64,000 nt of DNA from Corynebacterium amycolatum SK46 (GTDB lineage: Bacteria > Actinomycetota > Actinomycetes > Mycobacteriales > Mycobacteriaceae), in the NCBI RefSeq assembly GCF_000173655.1, contig NZ_ABZU01000001.1, forward strand, positions 158,231 through 222,230. Direction: 5' to 3'. Position numbers and translations under genes: made by a program. The notes under the pieces are model-generated. The model searched no databases and was not told the origin of the DNA. It was given only the letters and a program-made list of their open reading frames with translations. Shown here in pieces: positions 56,600-64,000 of the stretch. Position 1 is the stretch's first letter; each line of letters begins with the position of its first letter.

Positions 56600-56627
56600 T
56601 TGATAAGCATTTTCAGTACGCTAATCT
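56600..56627 (+). promoter_or_regulatory. Promoter with Zur-like box upstream of the COG0523 gene
   Basis: TTGATA (56600-56605), a 16-bp spacer and TAATCT (56622-56627) form a promoter whose predicted start falls on the GTG at 56634. TGATAAGCATTTTCA (56601-56615) overlaps the -35 and spacer and agrees at 12 of 15 positions with the actinobacterial Zur box TGAAAATGATTTTCA as I recall it. COG0523 genes are typical Zur targets. Confidence 0.6.
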
Positions 56628-56633
56628 TGTCGG

Positions 56634-57710
56634 GTGACTTCTACTGAATTTTCTGATAGCACCCCCCAGACCACTCCTGTCACCGTCCTGTCCGGATTCT
56701 TGGGCGCCGGCAAGACCACCCTCCTGAACAACCTCCTGGCAAACTCACAAGGGCGCAAAATCGCGGTCATCGTCAACGATTTCTCGGAAGTCAACGTCGA
56801 TGCCGCTCTCATCGAGCAGGGCACATATCTCGAGCGCGGCGAAGACCGTTTCATCGAAATGTCCAACGGCTGCATCTGCTGCACGCTGCGAGATGACCTC
56901 GTGGAAAACGTCGGTAAGCTCGCGCGCAGCGGAAAATTCGAGCACATCGTCATCGAATCCACGGGCATCTCCGAGCCCATGCCAGTCGCCGCTACCTTCG
57001 AGTGGGAATTCGATGACGGCCGTCGCCTCGCCGACATCGCCCCAATCGACACGATGGTCACGCTCGTCGACGCCTCTACATTCCTCGACAGTCTCCGCCA
57101 GGGGCGCGCGCTGCCTGACGACGAACGCACGGTCGCCGACCTCCTTGTCGACCAGGTGGAATTCGCCGATCTTATCCTCATCACCAAATCCGACCTCGCA
57201 GGCGATAAGCTCACCGGCGGTACCGAGGAAACGATCCGCGCAATGAACCCCCGCGCACGCATCGTCCGCGTGACTAACGGCGAAATCGCCACCTCTGCCA
57301 TTCTCGACGCATCGCTTTACGACGAAGGCACGGCGGCCACTTTCCACGGATATGCAGAAGAACTTGCGAATCCCCACACGCCGGAGACCGAAGAATACGG
57401 CATTTCTTCGGTTGTTTTCCGAGGCAACCGCCCCTTCGACCGCGAACGACTAATCAAGGCCCTCCGCGGTACAAAGGGCCTCGTACGATCCAAGGGGCAC
57501 TGCTGGATTTCCGACCGCCTCGAAGTCGCCCACGTGTGGAGTCAGGCGGGGCCGAACCTGAAGATTACCCCTGCTGTCATGTGGGCACAGACCGATGTCC
57601 CACCATCCAATGAGGTCGTACTCATCGGTGTGAAATTTAACCCAGAGACCACACTGCAAGCATTCGAGGATGCCATGCTGACCGACGAAGAAGTGCGGGA
57701 GTTGCTGTAG
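56634..57710 (+). CDS. COG0523/CobW-family GTPase, probable zinc metallochaperone
   Basis: 358 residues from GTG at 56634. G-domain motifs are Walker A GFLGAGKTT near residue 21, the CxCC metal motif NGCICCTLRDDL near 79-90, and ITKSD (NKxD-like) near 183. The C-terminal CobW_C domain (about 245-355) contains SSVVFRGNRPFDRERL and CWISDR. Family members transfer zinc or cobalt to client proteins using GTP. The Zur-like operator in its promoter supports zinc. No ribosome site is seen and the promoter places the transcript start at the GTG, so the mRNA appears leaderless. It is flanked by the two CoA-transferases. Confidence 0.9.
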   Translation: MTSTEFSDSTPQTTPVTVLSGFLGAGKTTLLNNLLANSQGRKIAVIVNDFSEVNVDAALIEQGTYLERGEDRFIEMSNGCICCTLRDDLVENVGKLARSGKFEHIVIESTGISEPMPVAATFEWEFDDGRRLADIAPIDTMVTLVDASTFLDSLRQGRALPDDERTVADLLVDQVEFADLILITKSDLAGDKLTGGTEETIRAMNPRARIVRVTNGEIATSAILDASLYDEGTAATFHGYAEELANPHTPETEEYGISSVVFRGNRPFDRERLIKALRGTKGLVRSKGHCWISDRLEVAHVWSQAGPNLKITPAVMWAQTDVPPSNEVVLIGVKFNPETTLQAFEDAMLTDEEVRELL

Positions 57711-57861
57711 CAAAGCCCCTGGAAGAGCGCCGATAAACGACCAACTGAAGCGATTACTATGCCATGAATCACTTCCCAACCTGCGGGTGTGGCAACACGC
57801 TGTTAGCGCATGCTAGGTTAGGCGACAAAACTAAAGTCGAACAGTCTACTTAGGAGATGAC

Positions 57862-59364
57862 ATGTCTGATCGCATCGCACATGCCGGTTTGCGCGGCAAG
57901 GTAATGACCGCCGACGAGGCGGCACAGTTTATCAATCACGGTGATGCCCTCGGCATCTCTGGCTTCACCGGTGCTGGCTACCCGAAGGCTCTGCCGACTG
58001 CGCTGGCAAACCGCGGCAAGGAACTCCACGCCAAGGGTGAAGAATTCGCTGTCGACATCTACACCGGCGCTTCCACCGCCCCGGACTGTGACGGCGTAAT
58101 GGCAGAAGCTGACATCATCCGCTACCGCATGCCGTACCAGGGAGATCCGGCACTGCGTAAGTCCATCAACTCCGGCAAGGCAAAGTACCAGGACATCCAT
58201 CTCTCCCACTCCGCGCTGTACATCGAGCAGGGCTTCCTGCCGATTGACGCCGCAATTGTAGAGGTCACTCGTATTACGGAAGATGGACATCTCATTCCGT
58301 CGTCAAGCGTTGGCAACAACGTTGAGTGGATGGACAACGCCGACAAGATCATCATTGAGGTCAACTCGTGGCAGTCCGAGGAACTCGAGGGCATGCACGA
58401 CATCTACCGCATTCAGCACCTGCCTAACCGCACGCCGGTGCCGATCAACGCCCCGGGTGATCGCATTGGTACCCCTTACATCGACATCAACCTGGACAAG
58501 GTTGTCGCAGTTGTCGAGACCAACGCGCCGGACCGCAACTCCCCGTTCAAGCCGTTGGATGAGACCTCAAAGGCCATTGCTGGCCACTTCCTCGACTTCC
58601 TCGAGGGCGAAGTTCGCGCGGGTCGCCTGGCTTACGACCAGTACATCATGCAGTCGGGCGTCGGTAACGTGCCGAACGCTGTGATGGCGGGTCTGTTGGA
58701 CTCTAAGTTTGAGAACATCAAGGCCTACACCGAGGTTATTCAGGACGGCATGATTGACCTGATTGACGCAGGTAAGATGACCGTCGCTTCGGCTACTTCC
58801 TTCTCCCTGTCTCCGGAAGCGGCCGAGCGCATGAACAACGAGGCTGCTCGCTACCGCGAAAACATCATTCTGCGCCCGCAGCAGATTTCTAACCACCCGG
58901 AGGTTGTCCGTCGCGTCGGCCTGATCGCCACCAACGGCATGATTGAGGCCGACATCTACGGCAACGTCAACTCCACCCACATCAACGGCAGCCGCATGAT
59001 GAACGGCATCGGTGGTTCCGGTGACTTCACCCGTAACGCCTTCGTTTCCTCGTTCATCTCGCCGTCGCTGGCGAAGGACGGTGCAATCTCGACTATCGTT
59101 CCGTTCGCTTCACACATTGACCACACCGAGCACGACGCCATGGTCATCATCACCGAGCGTGGATTCGCTGACCTGCGTGGCCTGGCACCGCGTGACCGCG
59201 TGGCCAAGATGATCTCCGTTGCACACCCGGAGTACCAGCCACTGCTGGAGGAGTACTACGAGCGGGCGCTGAAGACCGCTCCGGGCATGTCTACCCCGCA
59301 CGATCTGCGCACTGCCTTCGACTTCCACGTCAACATGATTGAGAAGGGCTCGATGAAGGGCTAA
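57862..59364 (+). CDS. cat: Succinyl-CoA:acetate CoA-transferase, copy 2
   Basis: 500 residues, preceded by TAGGAG 8 bp before the ATG. Same family as copy 1 and closer to C. glutamicum Cat over the stretches I remember, for example YIMQSGVGNVPNAVMAGLL, LRPQQISNHPEVVRRVGLIA and MNGIGGSGDFTRNAFVSSF. The catalytic-Glu region VVAVVETNAPDRNSPFKPLD is intact. The enzyme activates acetate (or other acids) with succinyl-CoA in overflow and acetate metabolism. It ends at a strong bidirectional terminator. An 11-mer repeat (58298-58308) lies inside the gene. Confidence 0.94.
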   Translation: MSDRIAHAGLRGKVMTADEAAQFINHGDALGISGFTGAGYPKALPTALANRGKELHAKGEEFAVDIYTGASTAPDCDGVMAEADIIRYRMPYQGDPALRKSINSGKAKYQDIHLSHSALYIEQGFLPIDAAIVEVTRITEDGHLIPSSSVGNNVEWMDNADKIIIEVNSWQSEELEGMHDIYRIQHLPNRTPVPINAPGDRIGTPYIDINLDKVVAVVETNAPDRNSPFKPLDETSKAIAGHFLDFLEGEVRAGRLAYDQYIMQSGVGNVPNAVMAGLLDSKFENIKAYTEVIQDGMIDLIDAGKMTVASATSFSLSPEAAERMNNEAARYRENIILRPQQISNHPEVVRRVGLIATNGMIEADIYGNVNSTHINGSRMMNGIGGSGDFTRNAFVSSFISPSLAKDGAISTIVPFASHIDHTEHDAMVIITERGFADLRGLAPRDRVAKMISVAHPEYQPLLEEYYERALKTAPGMSTPHDLRTAFDFHVNMIEKGSMKG

Positions 59365-59381
59365 GGCAGTAGGGCTACGGC
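59357..59381. repeat. 11-bp direct repeat (period 14) at the CoA-transferase copy 2 stop
   Basis: AGGGCTAAGGC (59357-59367) and AGGGCTACGGC (59371-59381) differ at one base. The first contains the TAA stop. Confidence 0.75.
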
Positions 59382-59402
59382 TGCATAGATCAGCTGGGAA
59401 GC

Positions 59403-59432
59403 AAAAATCCCCTCCGAACGGAGGGGATTTTT
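59403..59432. terminator. Bidirectional terminator between CoA-transferase copy 2 and serA
   Basis: AAAAATCCCCTCC and its exact complement (13 bp) enclose GAAC. Runs of T follow on both strands, so it can end both convergent transcripts. Confidence 0.95.
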
Positions 59433-59474
59433 CATTGGTTAGAATCTAGCTATAATGCGCTTAAGCGCTCAGAA

Positions 59475-61070
59475 CTAGTCCAGCTCAAGCTGCAGAGCGT
59501 GGGTAGCGGAGATCTCCTCGGTGATCTTTTCGACGAGCTCCTCCGGAACCTCCTTGGAAACGCGCAGCACCAGGATGGCAGTCTGATCTGCTTCCTGCGG
59601 AGACAGAGCAGCAGCCTCGATGTTGATGCCGGACTCACCGAGAGTGGTAGCAACGCGACCCAGAGCACCCGGAACGTCCTTGTACAGCAGGAAGAGGTTA
59701 CGGCCCTGAGCACGCATGTCGATGCCGCGGCCATTGATACGAACAATCTTCTCAACGCGGTTCAGGCCAGTGAGAGCACCAACGACGGTAGCGGTGGAGC
59801 CATCAGCACCGATGACCTTGACCTCGAGAACGGAGCGGTGGGAGACGGACTCCGGCTCGGTCTCGACAGTGAAGGTCACACCACGCTCTTCTGCGATACG
59901 CGGAGCGTTAACGAAAGTGACAGGCTCTTCCACCATGAGGGAGAACAGTCCACGAATCGCTGCCATGCCCAGAACGTTAACGTCCTCAGTGTGCAGCTCA
60001 CCGCGAGCGGTGACCTCAACAGCGGCTGGAGCGCCCTCCAGCAGACCGCCAGCAACCAGACCCAGCTCACGAGCCAGCTCGAGCCACAGGGCTACCTCTT
60101 CGCCGACAGCGCCACCGGAAACGTTGACGGCATCCGGGACGAACTCGCCAGCCAGTGCCAGCAGTACGGACTTAGCGACATCGGTACCGGCGCGGTCCTG
60201 AGCCTCAACGGTGGAGGCGCCCAGGTGCGGAGCACAAACAGTTTCCGGCAGGCCAAACAGCGGGGAATCCGTGCACGGCTCGGTCGCGTACACGTCGAAG
60301 CCAGCACCGCGGATGTTGCCAGCCTTGATCGCGTCGGCAAGCGCCTGCTCGTCGACGAGACCGCCGCGGGCAGCGTTGATGATGATCTGGCCCTTCTTGG
60401 CCTTGCCCAGGAGCTCAGCATCGAACATGCCAGCGGTTTCCCTGGTCTTCGGCAGGTGAATGGTCACGAAATCAGCGCGAGCCATCAGTTCTTCCAGCTC
60501 AACCAGCTCAACACCGAGCTGAGCAGCACGGGCCGGGTTCGCGTACGGATCGTACGCAATGATGTTGGTCTCGAAAGCAGCGAGACGCTGGGCAAACAGC
60601 TGGCCGATGTGACCGAAACCGACGATACCGACGGTCTTGCCGAAGATTTCGACACCCTTGAAGGAAGAGCGCTTCCACTCCCCCTCACGCAGGGACGCGT
60701 CCGCAGCCGGCAGCTGGCGAGCGGTGGCCAGCAGCAGTGCGATTGCGTGCTCACATGCAGAGTGAATATTGGAGGTCGGAGCGTTGACAACCATGACGCC
60801 GCGCTTGGTAGCGGTATCGATGTCGACGTTATCCAGGCCCACGCCGGCGCGGCCGACGATCTTCAGATTCGGAGCAGCCTCGAGAACTTCCTGATCCACG
60901 GTGGTAGCGGAGCGGACGAGAAGTGCGTCAGCGTCACCAACCGCAGCCAGGAGCTCAGCGCGGTTCGGACCATCTACCCAACGGACCTCAACGGAATCCC
61001 CCAATGCGTCCACGGTGGACTGCGCCAGCTTGTCGGCGATGAGGACAACGGGGCGAGCGTTCTGGCTCAC
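59475..61070 (-). CDS. serA: D-3-phosphoglycerate dehydrogenase
   Basis: 531 residues from GTG at 61070. I chose it because AGGAG lies 6 bp upstream and the product then begins [17 protein letters not shown], as in C. glutamicum. The ATG two codons earlier is directly adjacent to the ribosome site. First step of serine synthesis. The Rossmann loop [14 protein letters not shown], the catalytic region [13 protein letters not shown], and [15 protein letters not shown] are present. A C-terminal intervening domain and ACT domain ([20 protein letters not shown]) follow, the long actinobacterial form controlled by serine. Confidence 0.97.
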   Translation of the reverse strand: MSQNARPVVLIADKLAQSTVDALGDSVEVRWVDGPNRAELLAAVGDADALLVRSATTVDQEVLEAAPNLKIVGRAGVGLDNVDIDTATKRGVMVVNAPTSNIHSACEHAIALLLATARQLPAADASLREGEWKRSSFKGVEIFGKTVGIVGFGHIGQLFAQRLAAFETNIIAYDPYANPARAAQLGVELVELEELMARADFVTIHLPKTRETAGMFDAELLGKAKKGQIIINAARGGLVDEQALADAIKAGNIRGAGFDVYATEPCTDSPLFGLPETVCAPHLGASTVEAQDRAGTDVAKSVLLALAGEFVPDAVNVSGGAVGEEVALWLELARELGLVAGGLLEGAPAAVEVTARGELHTEDVNVLGMAAIRGLFSLMVEEPVTFVNAPRIAEERGVTFTVETEPESVSHRSVLEVKVIGADGSTATVVGALTGLNRVEKIVRINGRGIDMRAQGRNLFLLYKDVPGALGRVATTLGESGINIEAAALSPQEADQTAILVLRVSKEVPEELVEKITEEISATHALQLELD

Positions 61071-61202
61071 AAGCATCTCCTGGTTTGTCTCGAAAAATTT
61101 ATGCAGTATGTGCGGTGTCACTTAAGAAAACTACTAAAGCGTGCACGCGCATTACGTCTCATCATAAACTCTGGGGGTAATCCACGGGGGTACTGACCTA
61201 AG

Positions 61203-61246
61203 CAAAACGGCGCTTACTACCCTTTGTTTAGGGAGTAAGCGCCGTT
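61203..61246 (-). terminator. Terminator of the large lipoprotein gene
   Basis: A perfect 13-bp inverted repeat, AACGGCGCTTACT with its complement (61206-61218 and 61234-61246), is extended by a further ACCC/GGG pairing. TTTTG follows on the minus strand. Confidence 0.88.
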
Positions 61247-61308
61247 GCCCCCGACATTCAAGTCGGCAATTATTTCGCGTTATATTTTTATTTCTGCTGG
61301 TCTATAAC

Positions 61309-63033
61309 CTACTGATACGTAACCAACCACGGACGCGGCTCGATGTTCATGGTCTCCTCAGGGGTAAACATCGGCTGATCCTCGTCGATGAAGTTCTTCC
61401 ACGCCTCGAAAATCTCCGGCTGCAAATCCTGCAGCATGACATTCCAGGTCTCAAACTTTTCCTGCGGGATACCGTGACCGTCGGCATGCAGAACGAATGC
61501 GAGCTCCGGGTGCGACAGATCCAGCGTCTCGCGGTCGCGAATCATCTGTAGCTGGAACTGGTGCAGCATCAGCATCTTCTGCGGAAGGTTGTTCTTACGA
61601 GTCAGCTCAGCCAGCCAATCAGCAACGCGGTTGACTTCTTCAGCCTTAACGTGACCAACCTGGGTCGCCGGAACCTGCCCCGGTTCCATCTTCCACTCCG
61701 GATCCAGCGCCAGACCGACGTTTGGCATCTTCAGCAGTTCTTCGTAGAACTTGGCCTGATCCAAGAAGTCTGCACTACCCGGCTGCAGGTCGATGATGAC
61801 GTAGCCGCCAGCCTTGGTCATGGCCTCGACGTACGGCTTCAGAGTTTCAACCGGAGCCGGCTCGGAGTAGTCACCGCGCGGGCCCGGGTCAGCCTGTGCG
61901 ACCGAAGCGATAATCTCGAAGGCCGGCAGCACCGGGTCATCAGCGAACTTCTCGTACTGCTTGACGTAGTCCTTCGCACGTGCGACGGCATCCTCCGGAT
62001 CATCCTCGCCCATCACACCCAATGGAGCGACGCCTGGGTGACCATACGTTGCAATCAGATGACGACCGGGGAACAGCAGTGTGCCTCCACCTGGCAGCTC
62101 CTTGACCTTGTCATCTTTGGCCAGCTCGATGGACTGATCGAACTTGTCCTTATCGCCGAAAACCTTACCCAAAGCAATCAGGGACTCGCCGTCGCGAGCA
62201 GCGGAAATCGACTCAGAGGTAGCACGCGCGTCGCCCACCGGCAGCCAACTGACCTTCAAGCCAGCGGCGCGGGCCGTAGCAATGGAGGCCAAACCGGTAC
62301 CCGGTGCGGCCAGTGCCAATTTATTCTTGACCTCCTTTGGCGATCCCTTCGGCAGGGTGACGCTCTCCTGTCCCTTGTCATCCTGCCCATCGCTGGCGCG
62401 ATCCTGAGCCTCTTGGTTGGCTGCCTCATCCTTCGTTGCATCGCCCTCGACGACAGTTGGCTTCTCCGGATCCATCTCAACGACAGCGCGTGTCGGCTTC
62501 GACTCCGTCTCTTTGAGAACCTTAAACTCAGTACCGACGAGCTCCTTAAGGCCATCGGTCGTACCCGGATCTGCAATGATCTGACGGCCCTCTCCCCCAG
62601 TCAGGTCAACTGCACCCACAGTAAGGACTGTCTTTGCGCCCAGACGATCGATCTCTTCTTCCACATCGGCGATATCGGCGCCAGTATCACGGCCACGAGC
62701 ATCCTTCTTCGGGCTCTTGGCAGTAGTGTCATCTTCCGCGTCTTCGGCACTACCAGCCACCAGCATCGGCAGACCAGCAGCAACCGCGATGCCTGCCGCC
62801 CTACGCTGCTCAGCAGGGCCAGCCGAGGAAACGACAACCGCTTCCGAACTGTCAATCAGGCTTTCCGACGCTGCGATGTCGTCGCTAAGAACCGTCGATT
62901 CAGCGTCCACCTTCTTCGTGGAAACAGCGCTGTCGGAATTACCACACGCGACCAAGGCGCTTGACCCCAACGCCAGACTGACCGTCAGGGCAACGGTTGC
63001 CGTCACGCGCCGCGTCATTGCGGATACTCGCAC
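61309..63033 (-). CDS. Large lipoprotein with cell-wall-binding-repeat-like and TIM-barrel-like parts
   Basis: 574 residues from GTG at 63033, chosen because GGAGG lies 5 bp upstream. A basic N-terminus and hydrophobic helix end in the lipobox LVAC, so the protein is anchored outside the membrane. Residues about 60-145 (AAGIAVAAGLPMLVAGS, IDRLGAKTVLTVG) resemble the CW_binding_2 fold. A low-complexity Asp/Lys/Glu linker follows. The C-terminal 250 residues (LPAFEIIASVAQADPGPRGD, VIIDLQPGSADFLDQ, VGLALDPEW, HQFQLQMIRDR, FVLHADGHG) suggest a TIM barrel. Function is unknown to me. It is between serA and ilvC with its own terminator. Confidence 0.75.
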   Translation of the reverse strand: MRVSAMTRRVTATVALTVSLALGSSALVACGNSDSAVSTKKVDAESTVLSDDIAASESLIDSSEAVVVSSAGPAEQRRAAGIAVAAGLPMLVAGSAEDAEDDTTAKSPKKDARGRDTGADIADVEEEIDRLGAKTVLTVGAVDLTGGEGRQIIADPGTTDGLKELVGTEFKVLKETESKPTRAVVEMDPEKPTVVEGDATKDEAANQEAQDRASDGQDDKGQESVTLPKGSPKEVKNKLALAAPGTGLASIATARAAGLKVSWLPVGDARATSESISAARDGESLIALGKVFGDKDKFDQSIELAKDDKVKELPGGGTLLFPGRHLIATYGHPGVAPLGVMGEDDPEDAVARAKDYVKQYEKFADDPVLPAFEIIASVAQADPGPRGDYSEPAPVETLKPYVEAMTKAGGYVIIDLQPGSADFLDQAKFYEELLKMPNVGLALDPEWKMEPGQVPATQVGHVKAEEVNRVADWLAELTRKNNLPQKMLMLHQFQLQMIRDRETLDLSHPELAFVLHADGHGIPQEKFETWNVMLQDLQPEIFEAWKNFIDEDQPMFTPEETMNIEPRPWLVTYQ

Positions 63034-63159
63034 AATTACCTCCGTGAAATGATTTGATTTCAACGATTAGACTATCGAACGTCTTTGTTGAGGGAGACCT
63101 TTCAACCCAGATTAGAACCCCGGATACAACTGGGCTACACCCGTTCGGCCGTAGTTGCT

Positions 63160-63191
63160 TTTATCTCAGATGTTTATCTCAGATGTTTATC
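63160..63191. repeat. Tandem 13-bp repeats downstream of ilvC
   Basis: TTTATCTCAGATG occurs twice without a gap (63160-63172, 63173-63185) followed by a partial third copy TTTATC. The core TATCTCA is also the half-site of the candidate LtbR operators. Confidence 0.85.
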
Positions 63192-63231
63192 CCGCACGTT
63201 TCATTGAAAGAAAACTAGTAAGAGAGATACG

Positions 63232-63273
63232 AAAAGGGCCTCATCACGGCGGTGAAGCTCGGTGATGAAGCCC
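63232..63273 (-). terminator. Terminator of ilvC
   Basis: GGGCTTCATCAC and GTGATGAGGCCC form a 12-bp stem with one G-U pair on the minus strand, followed by TTTTC. It lies 40 bp after the ilvC stop. Confidence 0.85.
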
Positions 63274-63313
63274 TACTTCGCGAACAAGCGAGGGATTCGC
63301 TTAAGCAACAAAC

Positions 63314-64000
<687 letters not shown>

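Larger units (their letters stand above)
63034..63313. other. Intergenic region downstream of ilvC
   Basis: 280 bp with the ilvC terminator (63232-63273), the direct repeats at 63160-63191, and the presumed promoter of the lipoprotein gene next to 63034. No ORF or RNA gene is apparent. Confidence 0.6.

Noticed and set aside
59499..61196. A 565-codon plus-strand frame opposite serA
   Set aside because: It is a shadow of serA and has no ribosome site or recognisable domain.

Overview
The window is about 64 kb of a moderately GC-rich chromosome (roughly 58% by eye) with the gene content and order of a Corynebacterium. Read right to left, the backbone is ilvC, serA, leuB, FAH-family gene, gltX, then leuC/leuD with divergent ltbR, then gpsA, ddl, DUF3515, thiL, ung, DAK2, recG, rsmD, coaD, sepIVA-like, DUF177, rnc, mutM, smc. 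The same series is known from Mycobacterium tuberculosis (about Rv3001c to Rv2922c) and Corynebacterium glutamicum, so genus-level placement is safe. I cannot name the species from sequence alone.

Region 1-19.7 kb is mostly one minus-strand housekeeping series: thiL-ung-DAK2-recG-biotinyl/lipoyl protein-rsmD-coaD-sepIVA-DUF177-rnc-mutM-AGCS symporter-acyP, a terminator, then amt and a partial smc. A plus-strand DUF3515 lipid-anchored or membrane protein and minus-strand ddl and gpsA follow. Region 19.8-28.7 kb holds mutT1, a bacterial RNA-repair pair (hen1 and pnkp) placed directly behind leuC-leuD, the IclR regulator ltbR and an MFS transporter. Region 28.7-34.4 kb is a compact peptide/nickel-type ABC import operon with a fused permease, two minimal ATPases and an embedded MFS gene. 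Region 34.4-37.9 kb has a TDT exporter, LysR regulator, CMD-family protein and acyltransferase.

Region 38-43.7 kb is accessory and tRNA-rich: a low-GC unknown protein beside tRNA-Glu, tatD and tcdA, an array Gln-Glu-Gln-Glu read on the minus strand, and an AIPR-like protein. Region 43.6-54.6 kb returns to the backbone (gltX, isochorismate synthase, FAH, exonuclease, CBS/nucleotidyltransferase, leuB), with a DUF222-HNH protein. Region 54.8-64 kb has two paralogous CoA-transferases flanking a COG0523 GTPase with a Zur-like operator, then serA, a large unknown lipoprotein and the 3' part of ilvC.

The amino-acid theme (leuBCD, ltbR, serA, ilvC, gltX with tRNA-Glu/Gln) is clear, and leuC and leuB share a candidate operator. 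The least expected signals are at DNA level. The asymmetric 11-mer CGTCGTNAAGC occurs at least 21 times in the window, far more than composition predicts, and in several different reading frames. In addition, short tandem duplications of about 11-16 bp recur exactly at gene ends.
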